A program made the position numbers and the translations under genes. The notes under the pieces were generated by a model that did no database searches, was not told the origin of the DNA, and saw only the letters and a list, made by a program, of their open reading frames with translations. From Brachypterus glaber (lineage: Eukaryota > Arthropoda > Insecta > Coleoptera > Kateretidae), in NCBI GenBank assembly GCA_958510825.1, contig OY294049.1, forward strand, positions 37,414,774 through 37,478,773: a stretch of DNA of 64,000 bases. Direction: 5' to 3'. Shown here one piece after another: positions 1 to 13,020 of this stretch. The stretch's first letter is position 1. Each line of letters begins with the position of its first letter.

Positions 1-1462
1 AGTGTAAAATTTCTCCATACAGCAGTTTATTGCAGTGGTTCTGGGAGACTACCTAAAGTAACTCTACAAAAGTTTGTCGGTGGCTTAGATTGGATTGGTT
101 TTGGATTGATTTTTTATTTACGGTCTTGGTTGTAGATAAATAGACGCAACTTGATACAGCCAATTTAAAAAAAAATGCTTTTCTAGGATGTTTTTTTTTC
201 TAGTTATTGTTATTAAATAAATTTGACACGATACCGAGAATTTTTATTTTCTACGTATCTATTGTTCACTGAACTAAAACTGTACATAATATCAATCAAA
301 ATTACATTAATTTTGAGCCCATAAATATTTTTATTTTCAACAAAGAAAGTTATTATAATAATGTTAAATTTAGGTATTTAATTAATAAAATTTCACTTTT
401 TGATTTTTGGGGAATAGGGCTTTGGATCTGACTAAAATTGTTATCTAATTTTGCTGTGACGTTTCGACGATGGATTTTCGTCGTTTTTGAACTGAAAAAA
501 TGACAACTTTCAGGAAAATCCTGATATCTCCTAAACCAGAAGTAAAAAAGTAAAAAAATAAAAAAGAAAATATTCATTAAAACTGCGGCAATAAGAAAGA
601 CTTTAATAATTTGATAAACAGTTGCAGTGGCGTATCATGCAAGTCCTAGAAGATGGGGTAAAAAACATAGTTGTACATTATTTGTTGCTGTTAATACAAA
701 ATAAAAAAATTAATCATTCTTAAAACAACCAAAAGTAGAGAATGTTTAAGCTTCAAAGCAGAAAAAGAATCAATCAAATCCATTAATTAGTTTTCGAAAT
801 ATTTGAATTTAAAAAATGTCAATTTTAAAGGTGTCCGGAATTTAATGCGCGCGCGGCAGTGTAAATAAAATATAAGATATAAATTTGTAAATATAGAAGA
901 TTATAAAAACGATTAAGAATCCCAGTTGGCTAAAGTAAAATACACAATTACCATCTATTATTACCTTAACCTGTCATCTACCAGATGGCGTGTGTCTATT
1001 CTTCAATGACCGCACATGACGTTGCAGCCTCATTTTCCTCATCATAAAATATTCACCTGCTGTTTTCCTTTTAAAGATAATAGATGCCTACCATCTACAT
1101 GGCAAAAATTGAAAAAGCACACTGCACAGCTAGTTTAACGAATATATAGGTACCATACAGCGCGGTCCAAAACGTCATTATTTCCTGGACTTATCTTATC
1201 TCAAAAATGTGAGGTGCTGGAATTTTTCTAAGGTCAGATTCGGATTCTACGCCCTCGAATTAGTAAGAAAAATTTACTTTCCGATCTGGGCGAGAAAAAC
1301 GTTGCGATTTGTTGCCTAGTGTCATTATTTATATTTGCAAATATAAATAATTATTAATTTGTTTATAGCTGTAAAAATGTTAGATTTCAATTACAAAATT
1401 GCAACTTGATCTTGGAAACCCAATACGCGGATTAATAAATGCATTGCACTCGAGATTGCACC
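1..1462. other. AT-rich non-coding, probably NOL4-like intron or upstream flank
   Basis: No supported exon or terminal-repeat element is seen. Short weak inverted repeats around CCATCTATTA (near 950 and 1080) are noted only. Confidence 0.4.
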
Positions 1463-2689
1463 GCACAGTGGGCTGAGAAAAAAAAAAGATGAAAATCTGA
1501 ATTTGGTTGACTTTTTTAATATACAACAGTGCAATTTCTTTATATATATTTATAAAGAAATTGCAGTGTTCTACTACAGAATTTTCACAATCAATGAGAA
1601 AATCCATACCAAAATGTCATATAGCTGCTATATCACGCTTTTTTGCGATCATCAATGAGCATATATTGGTATGGTGGCTTTCGCACAGACTGTTGAAAAT
1701 TTTAAATACTTATCAAAAATAAGTATAACTGTATCGAGAGCGTACAAATTGGATTATAGATTTTCATAGTTTGCCGTCTATAAGGCACTAAACTATATTT
1801 TCATTTATAATTTGATTTGCTGTGTCGGTACTAGGTGCTGGCTTCGAGACAAATTTTTTGTCCGCCTGTGTATCTAGATATAGATAATTCTTCAGATTAC
1901 AGGTCTGCCAACATCTAATGTGTAGTACTTTTGTTCAAACATTAGATGGCGCCACCAATTTGTACGCTCTCGATACAGTTATACTTATTTTTGATAAGTA
2001 TTTAAAATTTTTAACAGTCAAGCCACCATACCAATATATTTTGGTAGGGATTTTCTCATTGATTGTGAAAATTCTGTGGTAGAGCAGTGCAATTTCTTTA
2101 TAGATTTTAATAGTTTGCCGTCTTTAAGGCACTAAACTTTATTTTCATTTTTTAATATAGTTTATTAAGTAATACTATTAGTATCTAGTACTGCTATAAG
2201 TGAGAATGAAAATGCATAAGATATTAAGTTTCGCAAGTGCTGATATATTTTTTTTTAATTTAATATTAATATTGGACAATACATTATTTAATATTTTACA
2301 GTTTTAATTCAGTTTTTAAGTTTTAGTTTAAATTTTATTATACTTAAAACTATCTTATCTTTAACTTATTTTAATTTAAGAAATTACTATGGGTTATATA
2401 AGATATTTCCTATACCTGGACAATAAAATTCATACATGGAACTCTTGAAACATTGAAATGAATATTTTTTTAACTGAAATAATAATAAGCTGGATCATTG
2501 GTCTACATTATTATCATTATAAAAAACTTCTAAACCAAATTTGAGCAAAATAAAAAAAAATAAAAAATGAACGAACCTAGTAGGGCGTTTTTTTTTTCAG
2601 ATTTTTCACGATCATATTCGAAATTAGCGGTATCAAAAATAGTCGTATGAAAAAATTCAGTCGTCCTTTTTTTTCTCAGCCCACTGTGC
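1463..2689. mobile_element. hAT-like non-autonomous element (CAGTGGGCTGAG termini)
   Basis: A perfect 23-bp terminal inverted repeat GCACAGTGGGCTGAG plus an A-run (1463-1485, 2667-2689). The inner CAGTG start resembles hAT ends, but no clean 8-bp duplication is seen. Inside, arms 1551-1752 and 1954-2102 form a second, interrupted inverted repeat. Confidence 0.55.
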
Positions 2690-3030
2690 ACTGTCGTAAT
2701 CCAACTAGGTCACGGCAGATTTCTATGGAAAAAACAGCGTTGCATTGACATTTGAGAAACAATGATAGGTACTCTACCTCAACACCAACTTTATTTATTA
2801 CAGTCAGCTTAATAAATAATATAATAAGTATTTTTTTAAGCAAATTTAATAATACACCGAGAAAACTGGTTTAATTAAATTATCAAACGTGTCACTTGAC
2901 CATATGTAATTTCCCTGTTGTTTCATAATCATAGGTGATTTGCTTAAAAATACAACCACACACAGATAAAAATATGATATAGCAACTTGCTATTAGCAAG
3001 TATAGAAACTAAATTTTAATACCTTATCAA

Positions 3031-3697
3031 CAGTACCCGGCGTATTTCCAGTTATAGTCCAGTCTTCAGGTCAATAAAAGGGCCTTTGAACTCGATTTGA
3101 ACTGTCCTTTTCTTAACGTATTTTTCACAAAAAACGGATTATTTAAAATATTTTACAAAAATTTTTTGTTGCATGTATTTTTTTACGACTTATAACTAAT
3201 TCACGGCACCACCTTAAACGTTAGTTACACTGCAGGTTTTTAGATTTATAATTACGTTTTTTCGAAAAACCAACATTTTTCTTTATGTCTCGGTTAGAAA
3301 GGTTTTTTTATACTTAATACAATGATGATTTTTCATCGAAAATCGGTTTTCGTGTGTAACATTTAAGGCGGTGCCGTGAATTAGCTATAAGTCGTACAAG
3401 AAAATACATAGAACAATTTTTTTTGTAAATTTGGCCCTCTTTATTTTTATACAGAACGATTTTTGTCCTAGGATGCACCGATCTTGAGATATTTAAAAAA
3501 AATCCATTTATGGTGAAAAATACGTTTAAAAAAATGACGGTTCCAAATCGAGTTCAACATCATAAAAATGGTTTTTTATTTGCGGCCTTAAATCCTACTC
3601 AATAAACCGAAAATCAAATCTCCCTGAATTATTTCGAGGTAAAGCCTCCTTTATAGACCTGAAAACTGGACTACAACTGGAAATACCCCGGGTACTG
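3031..3697. mobile_element. hAT-type MITE with perfect 8-bp target duplication
   Basis: 667 bp with termini CAGTACCCGG(C/G)GTATTTCCAG and a 40-bp inverted repeat. It is flanked on both sides by CTTATCAA (3023-3030 and 3698-3705). CAG-type ends plus an 8-bp duplication are the hAT signature. No transposase remains. Confidence 0.88.
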
Positions 3698-4025
3698 CTT
3701 ATCAATAATTATTATAATTACAAATTATAAATTATAATTTGTTTTAATTAGTACTTGTTTCCAAGAAATTAATATTGGTACTATTTTTCATTATTTTTAG
3801 TGTTTTAAATACTCAGTATCTATTTGCCATCTTTTATTTAAGTTTTTAATTTGTTTTTACTTTTTCCGTGAGTTTTTCACCTTCAAGTTCTAAATACAAC
3901 ATGAAAGTTTATAACAAGTAAAAGTTGTAATGAAGTTTAACAAGCGACGTAATATTAAAGTGGATTTCTTCAACATTGTCAAAACTTATAACTTATACTT
4001 TAAGGAATATTTTACGAAATTCCCT

Positions 4026-4433
4026 AATGGCGGTTTCTCCCGTTAGATTAGACAGGGACAAAAGTTCTACCCAAAAAGGATAGAAGACATACATACACTC
4101 CCACTTCCACCCAACCAAACAAATTCTGTATTTGTTCTTTGTTGAACAAATACAATATTTACTTGGCCGGGCGAAAAGTGCAACTATAATATTTTTATTA
4201 AAGAAATTACTGGCGCCATCTAAATTTTAGTAGAATTATCTTATTCTACAGATTCACATTAGCTATGTTCGTTCGCTCAGTGCTACATATTCCGGCCAAC
4301 CAAATAAATACTGTATTTGTTGTATGAAAAACAAATACAGTATTTATTTGGTTGGCTGGAAAGTGTAGCACAAATGAGATAGAAATAGGGTAGACGTCTT
4401 TTGTTTCATAATTCTAGTTGTAAAGAGCTCCAT
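4026..4433 (+). mobile_element. Twin-hairpin MITE, copy 1
   Basis: Begins AATGGCGGTTTCTCCCGTTAG and ends GAGCTCCATT. It carries two internal hairpins built from CCAACCAAAYAAA...TGTATTTGTT units. An inverted copy lies at 8884-9297 and a truncated direct copy at 17419-17721. Confidence 0.7.
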
Positions 4434-4435
4434 TA

Positions 4436-5674
4436 GGGTAGGATCACCGGTTTTAGCCACTGCACCCGTTTTAGCCAGTCAGAGTAGTTTTTTGGGTATA
4501 GCTAAGCAATAGGAGACTTTAGATCAAAATTATCGTTTAAATCCGATTTGAATGATAAAAGTTGGGACAACAAACATGTTAAATAAGTTTTAACTGTAGC
4601 GAAACGAATACAGCGCCTATTTAAAATTTTGATTTTGAAAAAAATGTAATTTCTTATGACTGTTTTTAGGAAACCGCCAGAAAAATAATTTTGAATATCT
4701 AATTCAGGTAAAATTAAATTCGTAAAACATTTATATCAAGTTAAAGGTAAGTCATTAAACAGTTACTTTATTAATAGTTTAATACATATTTTGCAGAATT
4801 TATTCTTAAATTTGCATGGTGATAACTGGGACACTAATATGCTTTTCTTTCTAGCTATAGCCACAGAACTGGCTAAAACTGGAACCTAAGTAGTACCAGT
4901 TATAGCCAATGTCAAAAAATATCAATATGTCAAAATTACTGTACCAATAATAAAGATTTTAGCTAAAAACACCTTTAAATATTAGCCAATAATACATTTA
5001 AATTAAAAAAGGAGGAGTATTATACAAAATATAGTCGAGAACGGGCCATCAAAATGACTCAAATGATTCAAGAAGCTGAAAACTAAACATGTCACAATGT
5101 GAAATTGTAACATACATGTAAATTTTTTTGTAAAACTTATAGTGTCGAATATGGTATAAACTACCAGCTGGTTCAGATTCCAAAAAGACTCTAAACAAAT
5201 AAATAAAAAATAAATAAATTTAATAAATATTTATAATTATCGGATAATTATCCAAGAAAAGATGTATGTAAGAAAAAATGTAATAAAATACAAAATCATT
5301 TTAAATATTGATTAAGAAGTATATATTTTTAAAAAACTATAAATTTTATATGTTCTAAAACTGTTACAAAAATATAAATAATTTATTTTTAACATGTTTT
5401 TAGTTTTTTTTTCATGGTGGCTATATCTGGTGAATTATTATGGCTAAAACCGGTGCTTGGGTGGCTAAAACTAGAGAATTAGTATTATTTTGTTTTTTTT
5501 TATTTTATAACATATCAGCTGAAGTTATATTGTTTAAACATTTATTTTATAGTAGAGATATATTGTAAGTTTCAAAAAAACCAAAACTTGCAACCTTAAC
5601 ATTATAATGGAACATAATAAAAAGAAATAAAAACAGAATTTTTCTTAAGGTGGCTATAACTGGGGTATCTACCC
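4436..5674. mobile_element. TA-flanked element with GGCTAAAAC repeats at both ends
   Basis: 1239 bp with GGGTAG termini in inverted orientation, flanked by TA. About seven copies of a GGCTAWAACYGG-type motif cluster at the ends and in the middle. This resembles multiple transposase-binding sites of Tc1/mariner or pogo relatives. No coding capacity is seen. Confidence 0.6.
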
Positions 5675-5676
5675 TA

Positions 5677-7000
5677 TGTTCAACGATCGTGAAAAACTAA
5701 CTATGTTCAATCGATTGAATGTATAATAAGGGGCTGTTTAACAATTATGTACTCGAATTTTTGCTATTTTTAGACCTTTATATGGGTCGTCACTTTCGGC
5801 TAGATACCCCCTTCTTCCTAGGTAAGTGAAGAGCTACCAAATTAGTTTGTATGTAGGAGAATAAGGGGCAAGGGTAAATTAAATAAGGCAGGTATCCGTT
5901 CCACCCTCACTAGCTAACTCTTTCTACACCTTATATTCTTTATTATTTGTGAGTTGTATTCCATCCTAGGCCTGCATAACTATATTCTACCTCTCAGCTA
6001 GTACTCCAAAATATTTTAAAGTAAGCTTTTAGGTCTTGGTATATAATCCAACATTTAATGATGATTTTTTCTTTTGTTCTCTCCTGGCGTTCTCGTATTC
6101 TCGTATGTATTTCTTTCTGACCATTTTATTTTCAACATTCTCCTATAGCACCACATTTCAATAAGAGTTTGCGAACCGTAAAAGATAGAAAATTTGAGTA
6201 AACATAAAAAAGATTAATAAAATCGAGTTTATAAAGGTTACGTGACTGTTTGATGTCTCTGTTAGCCTTCACTTCCGGTATAAACAACGCTGCTTCCGTT
6301 CTTACACCGTCTAGTGACCTATGCAAAAGACAAGTTCGCTCTGAACGCTCGTGGATAATGAAACAAGAAAGTCACGAACTTGCATGATGCACCTGGTCAA
6401 CTTAAAAATTTATGCTACTCGCTCAAGTGTCTCAAAAACTGAATTTACTGCTGCAAAGACAAAACAAGGCTTTCCAAAAAACTTAAACTTGCTTATTTTA
6501 CCAGTAAAATCATTTATCATTATTAGAATCTTCTTTAATTTTTAATATAACTATAATGCCTTAACGTAGCAAGGTTGGTAATGACTTCTTGAGTAACTTC
6601 AGTCAGGAATTATAAAATTTTGGAGTTTTTGGAGTAAATGTTTTAGAAAAAGATTTTACGATAGTTAAAAATTACATAGTTGCAACTACGCTGCCCTGTC
6701 AAGGCAAGTTGTCCTATCTGAAAATTAGATGTTTTGAGATATGGTCAGTTTTATTGTTTTTGTTTGCACTTTTTGTTTAAATAAATATGGCGTTGGGTTC
6801 TGCTTTATTTTAAATAAAAAATACGTGATATCATTTGAAAAAATATATATATTTTTTTGTCAGAAAAATAAATTGTCATACTAAATGCATTTGTTCTATC
6901 TGAGAAAGTTAGGTTTAATTTTTAGGATTTGGGTTTTAGATAGGACATTTATTTTTAGTAGGCTCATGGGGCTAGTGTAAAGCAATACAATGCATTGAAA
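5677..7000. other. Non-coding, nothing recognised
   Basis: AT-rich sequence with a short moderate-GC stretch at 6230-6400. The small open frames there have no recognisable domain and no splice context. Confidence 0.35.
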
Positions 7001-7009
7001 TGGTCTGGT

Positions 7010-7440
7010 AAGGGAGCGTTCAAGTATTACGTAACGCAAAATTTGGCCATTTTTGTAACGCAGCGTAACATTTTCAAGACCCCCACCCCCCTATTTGTTA
7101 CGTAACATTTTACAAAAAGTAAAAAAAAAATGAAAGGAAATTTTGCTTTATGGTTTAAACCGGTTTTTAACCGGTCTGATGTAATATCCGAAACCGGTTA
7201 ACCGAAAACCGGTTATTGGCTATGGTTTTCCATCTCTAATTGTTTTTGTTTAGAGGATTTAGTTAACTGTTAACCACGCCGTGTGCAATAAAAGTTGCAA
7301 GGAAAGTCTCTTTAAGTCTAGATCGTTGTTAAAAACGTGATCCAATAAACATTTTATAAGTTTATATTTTTTTAAGTGTTACGTAACATTTTTACTGACA
7401 CCCACCCCCCACCCTCTGTAACTCGACGTAACGTTTTCGA
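7010..7440. repeat. TTACGTAAC-type dispersed repeat
   Basis: GTTCAAGTATTACGTAACGC at one side and a TGTTACGTAACA-type sequence with CCCACCCCC at the other, enclosing an ACCGGTT-rich stretch. It resembles a common insect DNA-element remnant; the ends are not defined. Confidence 0.4.
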
Positions 7441-7685
7441 GACAGGTGTACTTAATTTGTAGCTATTTTTAGGAAATACGTACAGTATATCTTCAGGACA
7501 TACCTTCGGGATATCCTTGGGATATACGGTTCGGAAGTCGCTCGGCTTTCCATTTAGTAAGAAAGTATATCCTGAGAATATCCTACGGATATCTATAGAC
7601 GAAATCGTATATCTTGGGGATGTCGGAAATCCCAAAACGGATATTCTGGGGATATTCATTGTATAAACCTGTGCTATCTCGGGTA
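7440..7685 (-). repeat. GGATATCC-rich element fragment, inverted relative to the 53.2-kb copy
   Basis: Its reverse complement starts TACCCGAGATAGCACAGG and follows the 53232-53450 sequence closely. Only this end of the family is present. Confidence 0.65.
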
Positions 7686-8123
7686 CGGGTTAACTTATAT
7701 ATAAACGGGGTAATTGGGAACTTCGACAAAAGCTTTAGATTCAGCATTTCAAAATTCTTTCAAAGAACAAAAATTCTCGTTTCAATTATCGGGAGTCCCG
7801 ATTTTCGAGACAACAAATAGATTGATCTTATTCTTGACGATAAACTATAAACTTTATAGTGAAAACGTTTATAAAGTTAAAATTTTAATAAGAAATTTTA
7901 TTTTTGAATAAAATAAAACCCCTTTACTGATATTTTCAAAGGCATGAAATGCGAAATCATAACAGTAACTGCTGCCGGTTGCACTTTTATTTATAATTCT
8001 CGTTTCAAACAATAAAAATTCACATAAACCGGATATTGTTCCCATCATGTTTGTACATTAACTTTTATGGATCAGTTTGCTAGGAATTTATTAAATTTAA
8101 GATATTATGTTGCATAAACTATA

Positions 8124-8290
8124 CAGGGTCTATTTGAAATAGGGTCTGAAATTTTAAGGGGTGATTCTACATCATAAAATATGACAAAAGTTCCTATAAA
8201 GGTTGGTCCGGAAATGAGCCCTAAGGGAGATACGACCCTCCTAAGGGTACATCTGAAAAGTAGTTTTTATTTAATATCTTTGAAACCCTA
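8124..8290 (+). mobile_element. Half-element of the shared-core TA MITE family
   Basis: TA then CAGGGTCTATTTG, then the core shared with the elements at 18.4, 31.7, 46.5, 54.4 and 61.2 kb (GGTGATTCTACATC, AAAGGTTGGTCCGGAAATG). The other end is lost. Confidence 0.55.
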
Positions 8291-8544
8291 TGGACCACAG
8301 TAAAGAATTTTTGCACATGCCTTAGAATTGATAAAGGCTATTATGCAAAAATAATAAAAAAAAATAAGTCTAAATTAAAATCATTTTTAACGGTAAATGC
8401 ATTTTATTCATTTGAGGAATTTCTTAGTTTCGGTTAATACCGTACTAATGTCCAATAATTTTAGTATATATGTTTCTGTAATTAGTTTTAAGCCTTAATT
8501 ATTTATTCTTATGACTTGTCTTATGTCTGTTGACCTACGAGACT

Positions 8545-8575
8545 AATAAATGAGTTGATTTGATTTGATTTGATT
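8545..8575 (+). mobile_element. LINE-like 3' tail
   Basis: AATAAA followed by (TTGAT)n-like short repeats, the usual look of a heavily 5'-truncated non-LTR retrotransposon tail. No ORF is left. Confidence 0.35.
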
Positions 8576-8883
8576 GTTCGCGCAGAGCTTAGTCGTAAAT
8601 TATAAGCTAGTAATAAAATTCGGTTTTCAATAAAATATTTGTTTGTGTATTACTGATAACCCCTTTCTCGCATAAAAGTTATAATTAATATTTGACCTTT
8701 AACACTTAGTTTTTTAAACTCGTTATCATCGTCAACTAACAGAATAATTTAAATCGGCAGTAAAAACAGATTTGTTTTTTAAATATAAAAATTATTATTT
8801 TATTATTATATATTTAGTCTACTAATGATATTCAAGGCGCCAACAGTTTTCACGAGATAATTATGTCCGAAAAATTAAGGAGA

Positions 8884-9297
8884 AATGGAGTTCTCTACAA
8901 CTAGAATTATGAAACAAAAGACGTCTACCCTATCTCTATCTCATTTGTGCTACACTTTCCAGCCAACCAAATAAATACTGTATTTGTTTTTCATACAACA
9001 AATACAGTATTTATTTGGAAGGCCGGAAAGTGTAGCACTGAGCGGCACGAACGAACATAGCTAATGTGAATCTGTAGAATAAGATAATTCTACTAAAATT
9101 TAGATGGCGCCAGTAATTTCTTTAATAAAAATAATATAGTTACACTTTTCGCCCAGCCAAGTAAATATTGTATTTGTTCAACAAAGAACAAATACAGAAT
9201 TTGTTTGGTTGGGTGGAAGTGGGAGTGTATGTATGTCTTCTATCCTTTTTGGGTAGAACTTTTGTCCCTGTCTAATCTAACGGGAGAAATCGCCATT
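8884..9297 (-). mobile_element. Twin-hairpin MITE, copy 2 (inverted)
   Basis: The reverse complement of the element at 4026-4433 with few differences, keeping both hairpins and a fuller GTGCCGCTCAGTGC-type segment that copy 1 has partly lost. Confidence 0.7.
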
Positions 9298-10352
9298 GAA
9301 AACAGCTACGTAATGGTCCATATAGCTCAATTACATTAGGTTTTGATGTATTTCTGGTTATGAGTTCAACGGAAAAACTTAATCCACTACATTACACTAC
9401 CTTACAAACATGTTCTCAGTGTACTATAGCTGTTATTTTTTGGCTAATTTGCAATTATGGCGAAGGCGCATTACAGTGGTGATAAGCAAAAATTAAATTT
9501 TGGATTTAATGCACCAAAATTAAGCAAGTTTTATTTTTTCTTGGGATAATAACAATTTGATTATAAGGATATTTTTTATATATTGATTCCATGAAGGATA
9601 TTTTCACTGAAAGGCACTAGGTCTTCATTACTGGATTAGTTTGCACCATGGGTACTATATTTTAGGTCCAGGTATTATTTATCTACCTATCTCTGTTTAA
9701 ACATGCTATAAACAGAGATAGGTAGATAAAAAGTACCTGGACTTAAAATATAGTACTCATGGTTAAAACTAAGCCACTGATTACTTAATAAGTACTTCAT
9801 TTATCATTAGGGGGGGACATTAGTCCAAACATTATTTTATTTCGTTTTGTTGTACTTTTTTAATCAACAATATCCACTTAAAATTTTTAAAGCTTCTGTG
9901 CTTTTGCAGACCCAGACTTGACTAGGCAGACTATGGTTTCATTCTTATCTAACTTTAAGAGATGTAAGGACCATATTAAATAGGCATATAGGAGAGAAAA
10001 ATACATTTTTCTAGGACTGCTTTAGAATGTAACCAAATACACACACTTTTCAAACACAGAATGAATCCATTCTCTAGATACGGTATGAATATTCCGTATC
10101 AAGTGTTAGAATGAGCACATCTCTTGTTTATAAAAGTAGAGAAAACTGTAGGAAAATTAGCAAAAATTTATATATTTTACCATGAAATATTGAATAATTT
10201 AATGCAATTTAAAGTTTTGCGTTAAAATTACATAAAGTTTATTAGTTTTTCTTAATATTTGACCAGTTTTTTATCAATTTAGTTCAAAAAATTAAAATGC
10301 TCCATCTATTGTTAAATATTTAAACCTGACAACAATCTGACATAAAAGCCTA
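9298..10352. repeat. AT-rich stretch with a foldback at 9645-9763
   Basis: The 119-bp hairpin begins ACCATGGGTACTATATTTTA and closes with its complement, with a loop of about 12 bp. The rest has no recognised feature. Confidence 0.6.
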
Positions 10353-10692
10353 CAGTGTAACGTTTAAGGCGATGCCATGAATTAGCTTAAAGTCGTACAA
10401 AAAAATACATGACACAAAAAATGTTGGAGATTTAGTCCTCTTTATTTTCATATGAAACGTTTTTGTCCTAGGATGCACCAATCTTGAGACATTTTAAAAA
10501 GTCCGTTTTTTTGTGAAAAATACTTTAAAAAATTGACAGTTCCAAATCGAGTTCGATGTCGCAAAATTGTTTATTTGCCACCTTAAACCCTACCCAATAA
10601 ACCAAAAATTTAAACTCCCAGAACTATTTCCAGGTAGAGCCTCTTTTATTAACTTGAAGACTGGACTATAACTGGAAATACGCCGGGTACTG
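10353..10692. mobile_element. 5'-truncated copy of the 3031-3697 hAT MITE
   Basis: Matches the second half of the intact copy, from the GTTTAAGGCG(A/G)TGCC segment to the CCGGGTACTG end. The left terminus and duplication are missing. Confidence 0.7.
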
Positions 10693-11238
10693 GTAATGAT
10701 ATCTCTGAGTTGGAGTACTCCAACTCTAAGATATAATTACTTTATGAATTTGCGCATATTTGGATAAAACTCAGCCAAAGGGTCGATATATTCTTTTAAG
10801 TGAACGTGTCGCGTCGTAAAAGCCATTCCCTACATACATATATTACCAATGACATAAATTCTACGTAGTTTGCTCGTAAAATTACTGTTTATGGTCGAAA
10901 ATATAAAATTTTTAGATGGCATCTTAACAAATCTAGGCTAACAGCGTCACCAGCTAGCTCTCCGCAGTGCACTATTGCTGCCAAGAGACTGTACTAGAAG
11001 TTATAAGTGCACACTTTGCTGATATAGACCGTCCCACATTAAAATATCCCCTGGGATATCTAATGCAGGACTTGACATTTTTTAGAAAATCATTTTAGCA
11101 ATCTTTAACAATAATTATTACAAGCGCCGGAGTTTGTTTTGGTTTTTTGTTGTTTGGTGTTTTTTTTTAATGAGGGCGCCTTGGTTTACCTTAACGTTGG
11201 TTTGGCGTCTGTTTTTTTTTTGTCAAAAACTGCTTTTT

Positions 11239-11984
11239 TAACCGACTTCCAAAAAGGAGGAGGTTATCAATTCGACGTGTGACTTTTTTTATGTTTGTTC
11301 CCGCATAACTTTGGAACGAATGAACGGAATTTGATGAAACTTTTTGCAACTTAAAGAGGGCATTGATGAGGTGGTTCCGTTTTAATTTGACGCTTGGATA
11401 ATGCCGGGTAAGCCGGATAATTAAGATAAATCTAATCATTTTAACGCAATTTCACTTAAAAACGGCTTAATTTGCTTCTACTACCAGCCAAATTTTTAGA
11501 GAAATATCGGATAACTCGGATAAGCCGGATAACTTGATTAAGGGGTCACTTAAATAGTACAGCACACTGAAAATCTTTTAAATGCCGCTAAACTGGATTC
11601 TCTGGACCTGTAATATTAAAAGATAAATGTTGTGATTTTACCAAAAGGCGTTGTCTGATTATTACTTAACGCTTAAAGTTTAACAAGATTTTCTTTAGTA
11701 TTTCGTTTAAATAAGGTTGGTTGGACTCTTGGGCGCTGAAATAAAAATATTACTTGCCGAGATGGAAGGACAACTATAATTTAGCTTAGATGACGTTACA
11801 AATCTACAAGTTCTGTGTCTCTAAAAAGTAAAAAATAAAAAATACTTAAGTTGGTGCCAATTTCACAGCAAACAATAATAAAATAATAAAAAAATAATTG
11901 TTAGTAATTAATTTAGGGAATGGTGAAATTGGCACCGATTTAAGTATTTTTAATTTTTACTTTTTAGACACATAGAAGTCGGTT
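11239..11984. mobile_element. AACCGACTTC-flanked dispersed repeat, copy 1
   Basis: Starts AACCGACTTCCAAAAAGGAGG and ends GAAGTCGGTT, a 10-bp inverted terminus. Its distal part holds an inverted repeat (11814-11866 / 11922-11972) around TTGGTGCCAATTTCAC. The opening is a motif common in insect repeats. Confidence 0.6.
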
Positions 11985-13011
11985 CATTTTTATTGCGAAC
12001 AGTTTTTTATTTAAAATAATATATTGAAAAACGGTCAGCGCATGCGCAGTTTATCTAAACGCGGCATGAAGAGCTGCATACAACCGCTCCTATAATTATT
12101 CGTGTATCTTTGCTGTACGATTCTAGCTTTTAAAAGGCCAGTCTATCAAAGAAGTAGTTTCTGCCACCGCACACTAGAGTGGGTCCATCCACAAAACGTT
12201 ACATTGGTCAACCAACTACTAATTTTTGAATTTTTTTTTTGAGTAATTTATAATTTAATTTTTGATAGAAAGGGAGGCTTTTCGTGTGGCTGCGTATATA
12301 TATGTTCCTGACTTTTATGTCCCAGCAAGGATTAGGGCGATACTGCGAAAATCTATCTTGCTGAAATCGCAATTGCAGTTGAATACGTCCTAGAGCTTAA
12401 AGCTTCCAGCGAAAAATAATACTTCTATGTTCCAAATAAGTATAAAAGTTTTCCCTCGAGTTTTTCAGAATCCACACTGATAAATTTACATGGTAAACTT
12501 TTGGAAAATTACACAAAATTTAGAAAAATAAAATACGAATTAGGCTAGTAAAAACTGTAAGGCCACTAGATTGGTGGGAAGTGAACAGGACTTAACTAAT
12601 CTAGTCAATGTTATAATAATAAATGTATTAATACAAAAAAAAAGAAAAATATATATGTAAAAAAATATCTGGTCAAAAAAACTAAAACTATTTATTTAAT
12701 ATACAGAACACTGGGTTATCAATAAATAATTCATCATTTTTCATTTGATATTTGGTAAATTTAATAAAAAGTAGAATTATTATTGATTTACACTTTTTGT
12801 ATGTCTGGATAGTTAATAACTATTAGTTATTACAAAAAATATTGCTTCTCATTGTCTATAATTATTTGTATTTTAGTAATTTTGTGTTTAAAGAATATAG
12901 GCTTTTGATACACCCCTTATAACAAGGTGAAAATTAAAATAATTGCTTTATTGCTACACTGAGTGTTTTAACATTCTTTACCAATAAAATATCAGGTGAC
13001 ACATTATGTGT
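11985..13011. other. Non-coding; contains a GCGCATGCGC site
   Basis: The palindrome GCGCATGCGC (12038-12047) is the NRF-1/Erect-wing recognition sequence, in a short moderate-GC patch (12030-12130). No linked exon was found. Confidence 0.25.
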
Positions 13012-13020
13012 CACAATTGC

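Noticed and set aside
4026..9297. Composite transposon formed by the two inverted twin-hairpin copies
   Set aside because: The 4.4 kb between them holds unrelated older repeats and no shared cargo, and no target duplication surrounds the whole.
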